DNA of 64,000 nt from Candidatus Baltobacteraceae bacterium (GCA_036489885.1 DASXEW010000003.1:248001-312000), one strand, 5' to 3'. Positions 53,901 through 62,745 are shown, numbered from the stretch's first letter. The notes: a model not told the origin generated them from the letters alone. Program-made: numbers and translations.

Positions 53901-55061
53901 GCCGTGTTTGAAGGCCTCGCGCGCGGCTCCGACGCCGGCGCCGAGGTCGACTGGGAATCCTTGCCGATCGACTGCGTCCTCGAATGCGCCCAGCATCGAG
54001 AGCACGTTGTCGCGCGTGATGTCGCCCATCGTGCCGATCCGGAAAATCTTGCCCTTGAGCTGCTGCTGACCGCCGGAGAGCACGTACCCTTGATCGCGGC
54101 ACGTCTGAAGCACGGCCGACGCATCGACGCGCTCCGGGGAATGGATGGCAACGACCGTATTCGAGTGATGCGGCGAATGCGAGAACGGACGCAAGCCGAT
54201 CGCGGTGCAAAAGGTATGTATCGCGTGCGCGTTCAGCGAGAGCCGCTGATGCACTTTCTTATCGCCTTCACGTTCGTAGAGATCGAGTGCACGTTCGAGC
54301 GCGTATACAATCGAAATCGGCGGCGTCCACGGCGTCTGTCCTATTTTTGCGAATTCTCGTGCGCGGCGCAAGTCGAAGTAATAACGCGAGCTGCGTGTCT
54401 TCTCCATCTTCTCCCAGGCACGATCCGAAACCGCGACCATGGCAAGGCCGGGAGGTGCGGCAAACGCTTTTTGCGACGCAGCGACAACGATGTCGAAACC
54501 CCAGTCGTCCATCATGAACGGCGTCGCACCCATTCCGCTGACGCTGTCGACGATGATGAGTGCGGGATGCTTGCCGATCGCGGTCGCGAGCGCGTGCATG
54601 TCGTTGGCAACGCCCGTCGACGTCTCATTGTGCGTCAGCAGGATGCCTTTGATTTCGGAATTCTCGTCGGCACGCAAACGTTCCGCGAGCAACCGGTGAT
54701 CGACGCCGCGTCCCCACTTCGTGTCGAAGATCTCGACGTCGGCGCCCCACATCTTTGCAATCGATGCGATGCGATTGCCGAACACGCCAACCGGAGCGGC
54801 TAAAACTTTTTCGCCGGGGCCGAACAGATTTGCGACTGCGGCCTCGAGGCCGCCCGTCCCCGATGCGCCCAGCATCAGAATGTCGTGGCGCGTTCCGAAG
54901 ATCGGACGCAACCGCGAATTCATCCGCTCGAGCGTCCGTTTGAATTCCGGACCACGGTGATCGACGAGCGGACGCGTCATCGCCGTCAGTACGGGCTCGG
55001 CTACGGTAACCGGGCCCGGTAGGAACAAAAGCTGCTTGCCGCTCGTGGTACGACGCTCCAT
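53880..55061 (-). CDS. Class V aminotransferase (alanine/serine-glyoxylate aminotransferase type)
   Basis: PLP enzyme, 393 aa. LFLPGPVTVAEPVLTAMTRPLVDHRGPEF, GTGGLEAAVANLF, and the PLP-lysine in VAASQKAFAAPPGLAMV. The C-terminal RIGTMGDITRDNVLSMLGAFE fits the serine-glyoxylate or phosphoserine-like subgroup. Start ATG 55061 has AAAGGA upstream. 66 bp separate it from the divergent selD, so a link to serine (donor in Sec-tRNA synthesis) is possible but only suggestive. Confidence 0.9.
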   Translation of the reverse strand: MERRTTSGKQLLFLPGPVTVAEPVLTAMTRPLVDHRGPEFKRTLERMNSRLRPIFGTRHDILMLGASGTGGLEAAVANLFGPGEKVLAAPVGVFGNRIASIAKMWGADVEIFDTKWGRGVDHRLLAERLRADENSEIKGILLTHNETSTGVANDMHALATAIGKHPALIIVDSVSGMGATPFMMDDWGFDIVVAASQKAFAAPPGLAMVAVSDRAWEKMEKTRSSRYYFDLRRAREFAKIGQTPWTPPISIVYALERALDLYEREGDKKVHQRLSLNAHAIHTFCTAIGLRPFSHSPHHSNTVVAIHSPERVDASAVLQTCRDQGYVLSGGQQQLKGKIFRIGTMGDITRDNVLSMLGAFEDAVDRQGFPVDLGAGVGAAREAFKHGLNSVAL

Positions 55062-55127
55062 GGCAATTCCTTTCCTCTTAAGGCTGCAGGCATCCCGCGA
55101 ACCACCGGCACAACTTGGCCCTTGCAA

Positions 55128-56153
55128 ATGGCATCACAGATTCGGCTGACTTCGCTGTCCTCAACCTCGGGTTGAGCTAGCAAAGTCGGAGCCGCCGACC
55201 TGGCGCAGGTCCTGCGCCGCATACCCGCTACTCAAGATGAGAACGTCCTCGTCGGTATCGAGACGAAGGATGACGCTGGCGTTTACCGTTTGCGCGACGA
55301 CCTTGCGCTGGTACAAACGGTCGACTTCTTCACGCCGATCGTCGACGACCCGTTCGACTACGGACGCATTGCCGCGGTCAATTCGCTGTCTGATATCTAT
55401 GCGATGGGCGCGACACCGTTAACGGCTCTTAACATATGTGCGTTTCCGGTTGAGGAAGTCGATGCTGAGATTCTTGGACGCATTCTGGAAGGCGGCTCCG
55501 CGATCGCGAAGCAAGCCGGCGTCTCATTGCTGGGAGGCCACACCGTCAAGGATGCCGAGCCCAAGTACGGATGGGCCGTAACCGGCACCGTTGACCCGAA
55601 GAAAATGGTCACCAACGCCGGCTCGCGGCCCGGCGATTTGTTGATTCTCACGAAGCCCATCGGCACCGGAATCCTGACGACCGCGCGCAAGCGCGATCTG
55701 ATCGATGACGCTGCACTCCAACCTGCGATCGATTCGATGCTGACGCTCAATGCCGACGCAGCGCGCGCGATGGTCGAGGTCGGGGTCAACGCGGCGACCG
55801 ACATTACCGGCTTCGGGCTGCTCGGCCATGCCGGCGAGATGATGCAAGCCTCGCACGTCGGGTTCGCGCTCGATGCGGTCTCGATTCCGATCTTCGACCG
55901 CGTCCTCGACTTGATCAAGAGCGACTGCATTCCGGGCGGAACGAAGGACAACGCCAAGGCGCACGCAGCGTTCACGCGCTTCGCCGACCATATCGATCCG
56001 GCCGTGCGTATGGTGCTCTCCGACGCGCAGACGTCGGGGGGACTGTTGATCTCAGTACCGCGCGAGAACGCGAAGAAACTACTCGGCGCAATCGGACCCT
56101 CGGCTCAAATCATCGGCGTGGTCCTGACGGGCGACGGAATCAGCGTCGGTTAA
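55128..56153 (+). CDS. selD: Selenide, water dikinase with a selenocysteine (UGA) in the active site
   Basis: Makes selenophosphate from selenide and ATP for Sec-tRNA and other selenium uses. From ATG 55128 the frame reads MASQIRLTSLSSTSGU then ASKVGAADLAQVLRRIP, with TGA at 55173-55175 as residue 16. The UASK context (Lys three residues later) matches the catalytic CGxK/UGxK of SelD. The rest (QTVDFFTPIVDDPFDYGRIAAVNSLSDIYAMGATPLTALN ... TDITGFGLLGHAGEM) is normal. Sec-containing SelD proteins are known in some bacteria. No selA/selB or tRNA-Sec in this window. Confidence 0.92.
55173..55218 (+). promoter_or_regulatory. UGA-Sec codon and SECIS-like hairpin of selD
   Basis: The TGA (55173-55175) is followed by GGCGCAGGTCCTGCGCC (55202-55218), a 7-bp perfect stem with a loop containing GGTC, much like the loop of the E. 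coli fdhF SECIS (GGUCU). A second stem GTCGG-AGCCG-CCGAC (55185-55199) lies between. Bacterial SECIS elements lie just 3' of the UGA, so position and loop fit. Confidence 0.65.
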
Positions 56154-56165
56154 GAGCGCGACCCC

Positions 56166-56207
56166 TTGTCATACCGAGCGTAGCGCCGAAGGCGCGTAGT
56201 CGAGGGA
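56166..56207 (+). repeat. Dispersed palindromic repeat copy
   Basis: CTTGTCATACCGAGCGTAG, then CGCC-GAA-GGCGC, then GTAGTCGAGGGAC. It lies between selD and the convergent DUF3501 gene and has one base change (ATACC) from the main copies. Confidence 0.85.
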
Positions 56208-56213
56208 CAGAGA

Positions 56214-56795
56214 TTATCTGATATCCTCGAGCAAACTCTTTGCTAAATCCACGCCGATCGTCGCCTTCGCGGACATGGAGGGATGATCGACTTCGATTGC
56301 GAGCTTGCCAGCTGTGGCGAGCTCGACGAGTTTTTCGCCGAGTCCGCGCGGTAGCGGAAAGCGCACGAACTGCACCGCGCTGACCGCGTCGGTTGCGATC
56401 TGCGCCTGAGCAAATATCGGAGAAATTTTGCGATCGCCGGCGATCAAGTGAACGTGACGCTCGAACCCGACGAGTGTTTTCAGAGCGGCGTCGCGCTCGG
56501 CGGCATCTTCGTATTCGATGAGCATCGTCGCTGAAAGCTCATCTTCACGCGGAAGGAGATCGTTGTATGTCTCCAGCTCGTGCTCGATCGCATCTTGCGC
56601 GGTGATGCGTTCGACACGCAGCATCTCTTCGACCTGATACCAAACGCTCAGCGCGTTTTCGAACAAGAACGTTAAATGCTCACCGACGCGGAGCCGGCGG
56701 CGTTCTTTCTCGTGAATGAACAGCGGCCGCAGCACGGGACGCAAACGCTCCCACTGCGCGAACGGCATGATTTGCTCGATCGTGATCGGTTTTAT
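56214..56795 (-). CDS. DUF3501 family protein
   Basis: 193 aa by the chosen start. The pattern KPITIEQIMPFAQWERLRPVLR, HEKERRRLRVGEHLTFLFENALSVWYQVEEMLRVERI matches DUF3501, which in many bacteria is next to rubrerythrin and a heterodisulfide-reductase-like Fe-S gene, as here. No ATG/GTG/TTG precedes the family N-terminus except TTG at 56852, which would translate the dispersed repeat into an 19-residue tail; ATA at 56795 gives the expected length. Function unknown; an oxidative-stress link is inferred from the operon. Confidence 0.82.
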   Translation of the reverse strand: MKPITIEQIMPFAQWERLRPVLRPLFIHEKERRRLRVGEHLTFLFENALSVWYQVEEMLRVERITAQDAIEHELETYNDLLPREDELSATMLIEYEDAAERDAALKTLVGFERHVHLIAGDRKISPIFAQAQIATDAVSAVQFVRFPLPRGLGEKLVELATAGKLAIEVDHPSMSAKATIGVDLAKSLLEDIR

Positions 56796-56798
56796 GAC

Positions 56799-56846
56799 CT
56801 TGTCATCCCGAGCGTAGGGACCCGAAGGGCCCGTAGTCGAGGGACC
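56799..56846 (+). repeat. Dispersed palindromic repeat copy at the 5' end of the DUF3501 gene
   Basis: TTGTCATCCCGAGCGTAGG, then GACC-CGAA-GGGCCC, then GTAGTCGAGGGAC, on the plus strand. The copy sits between the Fe-S gene and DUF3501 and would be translated if TTG 56852 were the start. The inner arms differ from the other copies but still pair. Confidence 0.85.
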
Positions 56847-56866
56847 GCTCAAATCCTACCACCGCC

Positions 56867-58168
56867 TTAGTCGAACCCATCGTCTTTATACGCGCGAGCC
56901 AGGACCTCGATCGGATGAATCGGCTTCACGCCGGTTGCCTGCTCGATCTGGACGGCCGAGAGCGGACAATCCGTCGCCATGATATTTGCGCCGGCGTCGG
57001 TCAATCCGTCGAACGCCTTCTTTCCCCATTTCATCGAAAGCTCGAAATACTCACGCTTCATCGCCCACGTGCCGTCGTGCGCCGTGCACGCATCGACGGT
57101 CGTAACCTCCGTCTCCGGTATCAGACGCATGAGATCGCGCGAACGAAAACCGATCTGCTGATACTTCAGATGGCACGGCACGTGATACGCGACCGACTTC
57201 GGCGAGCTGCGGAAATCACGTGAAAACGTATTGGCCAGCTTGAGCGACCACAACAGCTCGTGAACGTCCACGACGGCAGCAGAGAATTCTTGCGTTTCTT
57301 CCGGTGTGAGGATGTCCGGATATTCCATCTTCATCGTCATCGAGCACGTGGGGTTAATGGCTGCGATCTTGTAGCCTTGCCGCACGTACGGCATGAACGT
57401 TTCAATGTTTTGACGCGCCTGTTTGCGCGCGAATTCGACGTCACCGCCGTCGAGCGCCGGCATGCCGCAGCAATTTTGCTTCGGACACGTGATCGTGCAC
57501 GAGTTCTTGGCGAGCACGTCGACGGCTGCTTTGCCCGGTCCGGGATTGTAGTAGTTCACGAAGCACGTCGGAAAAAGTACCACCTTGGCGGCGGGAGACG
57601 GTGGAGCTGCCGGAAGCGGATTGCGGCTCAGCCACTTCTCGAAGCTCTCGTTTGCAAAGTCCGGCAGCTTCTTGTCGCGGTGAATCCCGAGAAATTTTTC
57701 CATCATGATCCGCTGCGCGCGATTATGGCATGACGCGTTCGCGAGTGCCGGCGTGAGCGAGCCGGCTTTCCCGAGCAAATCGGGATTGCCCAGCATTTTG
57801 TCACGCAGCTTGATGCCGTGTTGCTTTGCGCGCACGGTCTTGGCGCGCATCATCAAGCGCGCGAAGTCAAGCTTAAACTCGTGTTTGTCGCGTGTCGTGT
57901 ACGGGCAGCGAACCTCGCACATCTTGCAGTTGTAGCAGAGATCGACGACCTTCTCGCGCTCCTCCGGCGCCACTTTTGCCACGTCGCCGTCGACGCGGTC
58001 CATCGATTCGAACATCGCCGGAAACGAGGGACACTGATTGAAGCACAAACGGCATCCGTTGCAGATGTCGAACGCGCGCTCGACTTCAACCTCGAGCGCG
58101 GACGGGTCCCAGTACTTCGCTTCGGTCGCGTTATAACTGAGCCCGTCCGTGGGCTGCTGAGATTTGAT
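56867..58168 (-). CDS. Heterodisulfide-reductase-related Fe-S oxidoreductase (GlpC/HdrD-like)
   Basis: 433 aa if begun at ATC 58168. Two ferredoxin-type cluster motifs ([15 protein letters not shown] and [14 protein letters not shown]) are followed by two CCG-type domains ([12 protein letters not shown] ... [23 protein letters not shown] ... [12 protein letters not shown]) that bind a noncubane or [4Fe-4S] cluster. No ATG/GTG/TTG lies between the TAG at 58186 and the first cluster; TTG 58048 would remove the first two Cys. ATC at 58168 follows the rubrerythrin stop by 15 bp. Likely electron carrier for rubrerythrin. Confidence 0.87.
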   Translation of the reverse strand: MKSQQPTDGLSYNATEAKYWDPSALEVEVERAFDICNGCRLCFNQCPSFPAMFESMDRVDGDVAKVAPEEREKVVDLCYNCKMCEVRCPYTTRDKHEFKLDFARLMMRAKTVRAKQHGIKLRDKMLGNPDLLGKAGSLTPALANASCHNRAQRIMMEKFLGIHRDKKLPDFANESFEKWLSRNPLPAAPPSPAAKVVLFPTCFVNYYNPGPGKAAVDVLAKNSCTITCPKQNCCGMPALDGGDVEFARKQARQNIETFMPYVRQGYKIAAINPTCSMTMKMEYPDILTPEETQEFSAAVVDVHELLWSLKLANTFSRDFRSSPKSVAYHVPCHLKYQQIGFRSRDLMRLIPETEVTTVDACTAHDGTWAMKREYFELSMKWGKKAFDGLTDAGANIMATDCPLSAVQIEQATGVKPIHPIEVLARAYKDDGFD

Positions 58169-58183
58169 GGCGGTTAGCTCGCG

Positions 58184-58603
58184 CTACGCGATCGTTGCCA
58201 GCGCTTTTTCGAAACGTCCGGCGTGCGACTTCTCAGCCTTAGCGAGCGTTTCGAACCAATCCGCGATCTCGGAGAACCCCTCGTCGCGCGCGGTCTTGGC
58301 CATACCGGGATACATGTTGGTGTATTCGTGCGTTTCGCCGTGCACGGCCGACTTCAGATTCAGCGACGTGTCGCCGATGCGCTGATCTGTGGCGGGATCG
58401 CCGACGATCTTCAGATAGTCGAGGTGACCATGTGCGTGGCCGGTCTCACCTTCCGCCGTGTCGCGAAAGAGTCCGGCGATATCGGGATGGCCTTCGACGT
58501 CGGCGACCTTGGCGAAATAGAGATAACGCCGATTCGCTTGGCTTTCGCCGGCGAATGCGTCTTTGAGATTGCCGTGAGTCTTTGTGCCCTTGAGGTCTTT
58601 CAT
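58184..58603 (-). CDS. Rubrerythrin (short form, ferritin-like domain only)
   Basis: 139 aa. Four-helix di-iron domain with [37 protein letters not shown] and [14 protein letters not shown] carrying the Glu/His ligands. It lacks the rubredoxin tail, so it needs an outside electron donor, perhaps the Fe-S protein encoded next. It reduces hydrogen peroxide. ATG at 58603 with AAGGAG about 13 bases upstream; 16 bp after the fur-type gene. Confidence 0.93.
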   Translation of the reverse strand: MKDLKGTKTHGNLKDAFAGESQANRRYLYFAKVADVEGHPDIAGLFRDTAEGETGHAHGHLDYLKIVGDPATDQRIGDTSLNLKSAVHGETHEYTNMYPGMAKTARDEGFSEIADWFETLAKAEKSHAGRFEKALATIA

Positions 58604-58619
58604 GTGTAACGAACTCTCC

Positions 58620-59099
58620 TTACCGGTTGGAAGCTTTGCTGCAATCGGCGCACACCGCCTGAATCTCGACGGAAGCGCCCAATACCTGAAAGTCACCGAT
58701 GCTTTGGCACGCATTCAAAAGCCGCTCGTCGGCATCCGGAATGCTGACGTCTGCGATCCGGTGGCAACGCACGCACACGACGTGGTGGTGTGGCGCGACA
58801 TTTCCGTCGTACCGCGCGCTGTCGTGGAGCAGCGTTACCTTGCGAGCCTCGCCGGCATCGCATAGCACCTCGAGCGTCCGGTGAACGGTCGCGCGGGAGA
58901 TGTACGGATGCTCCTGTCGCACGGTCTCATAGACGGCGTCGGCCGTCGGATGTTGTGCCGAGGAGAGCAAGGCCCGGATGATCGCAAGCCGCTGCGGCGT
59001 GATCGCAAGACCCCGCTCGCGGCAGCGTTCCGTGAATTCGGCCAGGCGGGAGGCGGCGTAATCTTCGTGCCGGCTTTTCTCGATGAGCTCAGGTTTCAT
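58620..59099 (-). CDS. Fur family regulator (PerR-like)
   Basis: 159 aa. Winged helix (RGLAITPQRLAIIRALLSSAQHPTADAVYETV, YISRATVHRTLEVLCDAGEARKV) and metal sites: NVAPHHHVVCVRCHRI and the second CxxC (CADCSKASNR) of a structural zinc site. Its place first in a rubrerythrin operon suggests peroxide sensing (PerR) over iron sensing, but Fur is not excluded. ATG 59099 is only 2 bp from a perfect inverted repeat, so it is probably self-controlled. Confidence 0.9.
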   Translation of the reverse strand: MKPELIEKSRHEDYAASRLAEFTERCRERGLAITPQRLAIIRALLSSAQHPTADAVYETVRQEHPYISRATVHRTLEVLCDAGEARKVTLLHDSARYDGNVAPHHHVVCVRCHRIADVSIPDADERLLNACQSIGDFQVLGASVEIQAVCADCSKASNR

Positions 59100-59101
59100 T
59101 A

Positions 59102-59142
59102 GCGTGTGATAACGATTATCACACGCAAATGGTAAGCGTCAA
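59102..59142 (-). promoter_or_regulatory. Promoter and Fur/PerR-type operator of the rubrerythrin operon
   Basis: A perfect inverted repeat, arms GCGTGTGATAA and TTATCACACGC with centre CGA (59102-59126), contains the Fur/Per-like core GATAA..TTATC. On the minus strand TTGACG (59142-59137), a 16-bp spacer and GATAAT (59120-59115) make a promoter whose -10 is inside the operator. Transcription would start about 10 bases before the ATG, leaving almost no leader and no ribosome-binding site. Confidence 0.75.
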
Positions 59143-59173
59143 GCGGGTGGCCCCAGCTCGCCTGCTTGCTCGG

Positions 59174-60187
59174 CTAGCCGATCTTGCCCGAGTACTTCTC
59201 CATGAGGCTCCACGCCGGGTCGCCATACTCGGCTTTCGTGTGGACGTAGAAATCCTGGGACGCGAGCTTCGTTCGAAACGAGGCGACGTCGCATTCGTTA
59301 AAGGCGAGCCCCTGGCGCTTGAGCTTGTTGGAGACGGATGCATCCAGAATTTCTTCGTCTCGCCGCTGGAGCAACGCATACTTTTCGGCATTTTTCTCGA
59401 TGACTGCCTGTACGTCGCCCGGCAATGACTTCCACGCGTCTCCGTTTGCAATGAGGAAGTACGAACCCCAAATATGGTTGCTCACGCTCAGGTACTTCTG
59501 GACTTCGTATAAACGCCCAAGCTCGATCGTCGAATACGGACCTTCCTGGCCGTCGACAACGTGCGTTTGCATCGCCGTATAGCTCTCGGAGAAATTGAGC
59601 GGCACGGGCGAAGCTCCGAGCGCTCTGAACGTGTCGAGGATAATCCGCGAAGCCGATACGCGAATCTTGAAACCGACCAAGTCTTCTGCAACTCGGATCG
59701 GGTGATTTGACGACGTAATCTGCCGAAATCCGAGAAGCCACTCGTGGCGCATCGATACGAGTCCCGTTTTGGCTCGCAGCTCCTTACGGACATAGTCGCC
59801 AAGATCGTTGTCCATGGCTCGCAACGCGTCTGCATTGGTTCGCCATACAAACGGCGTCTCTTCAATCGCGCAAAGGTTGTGGAGCGACGAAAGCGGGCCA
59901 CTTCCCGCAAACATGAACTGCAGTGCGCCGGAACGCACCTGCGACAGCATCGCGCTGTCGCCGCCGAGCTGATTGTTGGGGAAGATCTGTACGTCGAGCT
60001 GCCCAGCGGTCTCTTTGCGAACCGCATCCCACATTTGGACCGAGCGCACGTTGACGGGATGATCGACCGGAAGATTGTGTCCGATCTTCATTTGAAACTG
60101 AGCTGCACGGGCAGGTGCACGGATCACGGCAATGCTCGAGAGTGCGCTCACGGCGCTCGTGGCGAAAACTTTGCGGGAAACCTTCAC
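59174..60187 (-). CDS. TRAP transporter substrate-binding protein (DctP family)
   Basis: 337 aa. Export signal (VKVSRKVFATSAVSALSSIAVIRAPARA) then the DctP fold: MKIGHNLPVDHPVNVRSVQMWDAV, QIFPNNQLGGDSAMLSQVRSGALQF, GFRQITSSNHPI, GFKIRVSASRIILDTFRALGASPVPLNFSESYTAMQT. Binds an organic acid for the DctQM permease, but no dctQM genes are in view. GTG 60187 overlaps the amidohydrolase stop (GTGA). Confidence 0.92.
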   Translation of the reverse strand: MKVSRKVFATSAVSALSSIAVIRAPARAAQFQMKIGHNLPVDHPVNVRSVQMWDAVRKETAGQLDVQIFPNNQLGGDSAMLSQVRSGALQFMFAGSGPLSSLHNLCAIEETPFVWRTNADALRAMDNDLGDYVRKELRAKTGLVSMRHEWLLGFRQITSSNHPIRVAEDLVGFKIRVSASRIILDTFRALGASPVPLNFSESYTAMQTHVVDGQEGPYSTIELGRLYEVQKYLSVSNHIWGSYFLIANGDAWKSLPGDVQAVIEKNAEKYALLQRRDEEILDASVSNKLKRQGLAFNECDVASFRTKLASQDFYVHTKAEYGDPAWSLMEKYSGKIG

Positions 60188-61020
60188 TTGTGGCGAGTCC
60201 TTTCCAAAAGCCCGAGTAGCGTGCCGCCCATGATTGCCGGCCGTTCGTCTTTGCCTATGAAGTCCAAGTTGCGAAAGAACTCCATCGATTGAGGCAGCGT
60301 GCAAGAACGGTGACAATTGGGAAAGTGCGAACCCCAAATCATGCGCTCGCCGCCGACCTCTTCGTAGAGACGTCGAAACCGCTCATGCGAGGTCGGGAAC
60401 GGAAATTTCTCGCCTGGCGGCGCCGATTCAGGAAAGAGCGTCGTCTTGAGCCACACGTTCGGGAGACGCGCAAGTTCCGGCAAGTGCTGCCAATGACGAT
60501 CCCACTGCTCGTTCGTCATGAAAAGGGTGAATGTCGAATGGTCGGCCGTAATCAAGACGTCCGGATGGCGTCTTGCAACGGCCGCGAGCGCCTTCGGATC
60601 CGGTAGATAGATTCCGACGAGAGGCGAGTACTTCGGAGCCAGCTTCAAAAAAGCATCGAGCTTACCGTCGGTAACCCACTCTTCTTTTTCGGGCTCTTCC
60701 ATTGTAATCCGAATGCCGTTCATCGACGGTTGCGACATCAGCTCGACAAGGCGTTCTTCTAATCGCGGCTTTGTTATGTCGAAATAGCCCAGCACGCCGA
60801 TGACGCGATCCGGACGTTGTGCGGCGGCCTCGAACGAGTATGAGTTGTCGTAACCCATGATGCCGGGTGTGACTTGGAGGACACGATCGATACCGACCGC
60901 GTCCGTAGCCGCGAGCAGCTCATCAATCGGCCAAGGCTTTCCTTCGAGGACCTCAAGCTCGGTGCGTTCGTATCCGGGTGGAAACTCGGCGCGCGTATGA
61001 ACGTGGCAATCGACGATCAC
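60184..61020 (-). CDS. Amidohydrolase, paralogue 1 (metal-dependent TIM-barrel hydrolase)
   Basis: 278 aa. Starts IVDCHVHTRAEFP (HxH metal motif) and has MNGIRITMEEPEKEEW, VLITADHSTFTLF and MIWGSHFPNC near the end. It resembles the amidohydrolase-2 family (lactone hydrolases such as 2-pyrone-4,6-dicarboxylate hydrolase). It aligns with the gene at 61880. GTG start overlaps the aldolase stop by one base. Confidence 0.88.
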   Translation of the reverse strand: MIVDCHVHTRAEFPPGYERTELEVLEGKPWPIDELLAATDAVGIDRVLQVTPGIMGYDNSYSFEAAAQRPDRVIGVLGYFDITKPRLEERLVELMSQPSMNGIRITMEEPEKEEWVTDGKLDAFLKLAPKYSPLVGIYLPDPKALAAVARRHPDVLITADHSTFTLFMTNEQWDRHWQHLPELARLPNVWLKTTLFPESAPPGEKFPFPTSHERFRRLYEEVGGERMIWGSHFPNCHRSCTLPQSMEFFRNLDFIGKDERPAIMGGTLLGLLERTRHK

Positions 61021-61892
61021 TACGAGCGTCCCGTCATTTCGCGAACCCGATCGCCGATCGGCTTGAACTCAGAACCCAGTTCCGCTTTCGCGACTGCGAA
61101 GATACTCTGCATCATGAACTGCAGCATCGCGCCGTCGGTCTGGATCAAGATAATCTTCAGTCCGTGATCGACCATCCGTTTGATGCGCTTTCCGATCGTC
61201 TCCGCCGTTTGAAACGCGTGTCCCGTTCCCGAACCGAGAACGATCCCACGCCGCTCGCAAATCTTCACAACCTCATCGATGCGATTCCAAAGCGTCGGAT
61301 GCTCGTAGTTTAAACCTAAGCCAAGCACGCGGCTTCCGTCCGAGCCCGCAAACATTGCGGCTTCGAGCCCTTCGACCTCGAGCATGCGCTCGAATTGATC
61401 GAGCGTGGTCTGCGATTCGAAGAGCGGCACGATCATGGTGCGCTCGCGGACGGCGGCTTCATGTTCTGGCCACGTCGTAACTTCGCCGTTTTGCGGCGTT
61501 CCCGCAAAAGGCACGACGTGATGCTGCCGGTGCCAATCCTTACCTGATTCCAGCATCGCTTTTAGCTCGTCGGGGCTGTGAACCGACGCGCATACTCCCG
61601 TTGCTCCGACTCCAAGAGCCCGGATTGTTTCGGAGGCGATCTGTCCCGCGTTGCCGCCCGCGCCTACCCAAGGATTCGCCTCAGGCCGAATCAAGGTGCT
61701 CATGCCCCTCGCCTGCGCCGCACGAATCATATTCGCAGTCGTCATCCAGTCGGTCGATGTGTACATTTGATCGATCAGCGTGAAATCGAGTCCGCTCGCA
61801 GCCAGGACCTCGACCGCCTCGGGACTCGACAATGCTGCGCAGACGCCCATGGCAACTTGTTTATTTCGAATTTTGTAGATTAGCTTGTCCAT
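61020..61892 (-). CDS. HpcH/HpaI family aldolase
   Basis: 290 aa. Class II pyruvate-type aldolase: LIYKIRNKQVAMGVCAALSSPEAVEVLAASGLDFTLIDQMYTST, ARGMSTLIRPEANPWVG, ALGVGATGVCASVHSPDELKAML, and VPLFESQTTLDQFERMLEVEGLEAAMFAGSDGSRVLG with the metal Glu and Asp. Cleaves 4-hydroxy-2-oxo acids to pyruvate and an aldehyde in aromatic catabolism; the exact acid is unknown. It overlaps the upstream amidohydrolase by 13 bp. Confidence 0.88.
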   Translation of the reverse strand: MDKLIYKIRNKQVAMGVCAALSSPEAVEVLAASGLDFTLIDQMYTSTDWMTTANMIRAAQARGMSTLIRPEANPWVGAGGNAGQIASETIRALGVGATGVCASVHSPDELKAMLESGKDWHRQHHVVPFAGTPQNGEVTTWPEHEAAVRERTMIVPLFESQTTLDQFERMLEVEGLEAAMFAGSDGSRVLGLGLNYEHPTLWNRIDEVVKICERRGIVLGSGTGHAFQTAETIGKRIKRMVDHGLKIILIQTDGAMLQFMMQSIFAVAKAELGSEFKPIGDRVREMTGRS

Positions 61893-62725
61893 GAGGCCCC
61901 GCTAACTGTGCCGAATGCGGCGAGCGCGCTTTCGCCGAGAATTTTTCTGCGATCGTCGCCGCTAAGAAAATCCAACGCACCGACATAATCGATTGCCTGT
62001 TTCAAGGTGCACGCTCGCTGGCAGTTCGGAAAATTCGATCCCCACATGAGCCGCTCAGGCCCGAATGTCTCAAAAGCCTCACGTATGCGAGCATGCAGCG
62101 AATCATAAGGAAACGGATCGCGTGCTACTTCCGGAAAGTTCGACATTTTCATAAAAAGATTCGGCGCCGATGCCATGCCGAGAATTTCGTGCCATTGGCG
62201 GAACGGCTCGGAATCACCGTGAAACAGCAGCATGTGATCGACAAGAATTCGTACGTCCGGATGACGCCGCGCTAACGAGATCACCTCATTCGGCGCGTGC
62301 GGAGCATAGATTGCAACGATGGGCGAATATTGCTCCGCGGCCGTGAAGAATTCGTCAAGGATTCCATCCGAAAACCACGCGCGTTCCTCCGGTGACATCG
62401 GCGTAACCCGAACTCCGTTGAGTCCCGGCATCGTCATAAGCGTTCGTAATCGTCCGGCGATATCCGGCATCGTGATATCGAAACGCGCGAACGCCGCAAC
62501 CACACTGTCATTCTCCGTCGCAATCTCGGATGAGTAGCGATTGTCCCACCCCATGATTCCGGGAGTTACCTGGGTTATGCGGTCTATACCGCAATCATGC
62601 ATCTCAGCCAAGATGTCTTCTACCGGCCATGAACGACCCGCGAGCTTCTTCTGGTCGAAGCTGCTATCCCAAGGACGATCTGCGCTCGACGCTTGAGAAC
62701 AATGAACGTGTGTATCAACGATCAT
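61880..62725 (-). CDS. Amidohydrolase, paralogue 2
   Basis: 281 aa. Starts MIVDTHVHCSQASSADRPWDSS and follows the same course as the gene at 60184 (DRITQVTPGIMGWDNRYS; IRITPM-like GVRVTPMSPEERAW; RLMWGSNFPNCQRACTLKQAIDYV). The aldolase between them and the two duplicates suggest a gene duplication with different substrate steps. First gene after the MFS carrier on the same strand. Confidence 0.87.
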   Translation of the reverse strand: MIVDTHVHCSQASSADRPWDSSFDQKKLAGRSWPVEDILAEMHDCGIDRITQVTPGIMGWDNRYSSEIATENDSVVAAFARFDITMPDIAGRLRTLMTMPGLNGVRVTPMSPEERAWFSDGILDEFFTAAEQYSPIVAIYAPHAPNEVISLARRHPDVRILVDHMLLFHGDSEPFRQWHEILGMASAPNLFMKMSNFPEVARDPFPYDSLHARIREAFETFGPERLMWGSNFPNCQRACTLKQAIDYVGALDFLSGDDRRKILGESALAAFGTVSGASWTS

Positions 62726-62745
62726 GTTGATCGTGATGCGGCGTT

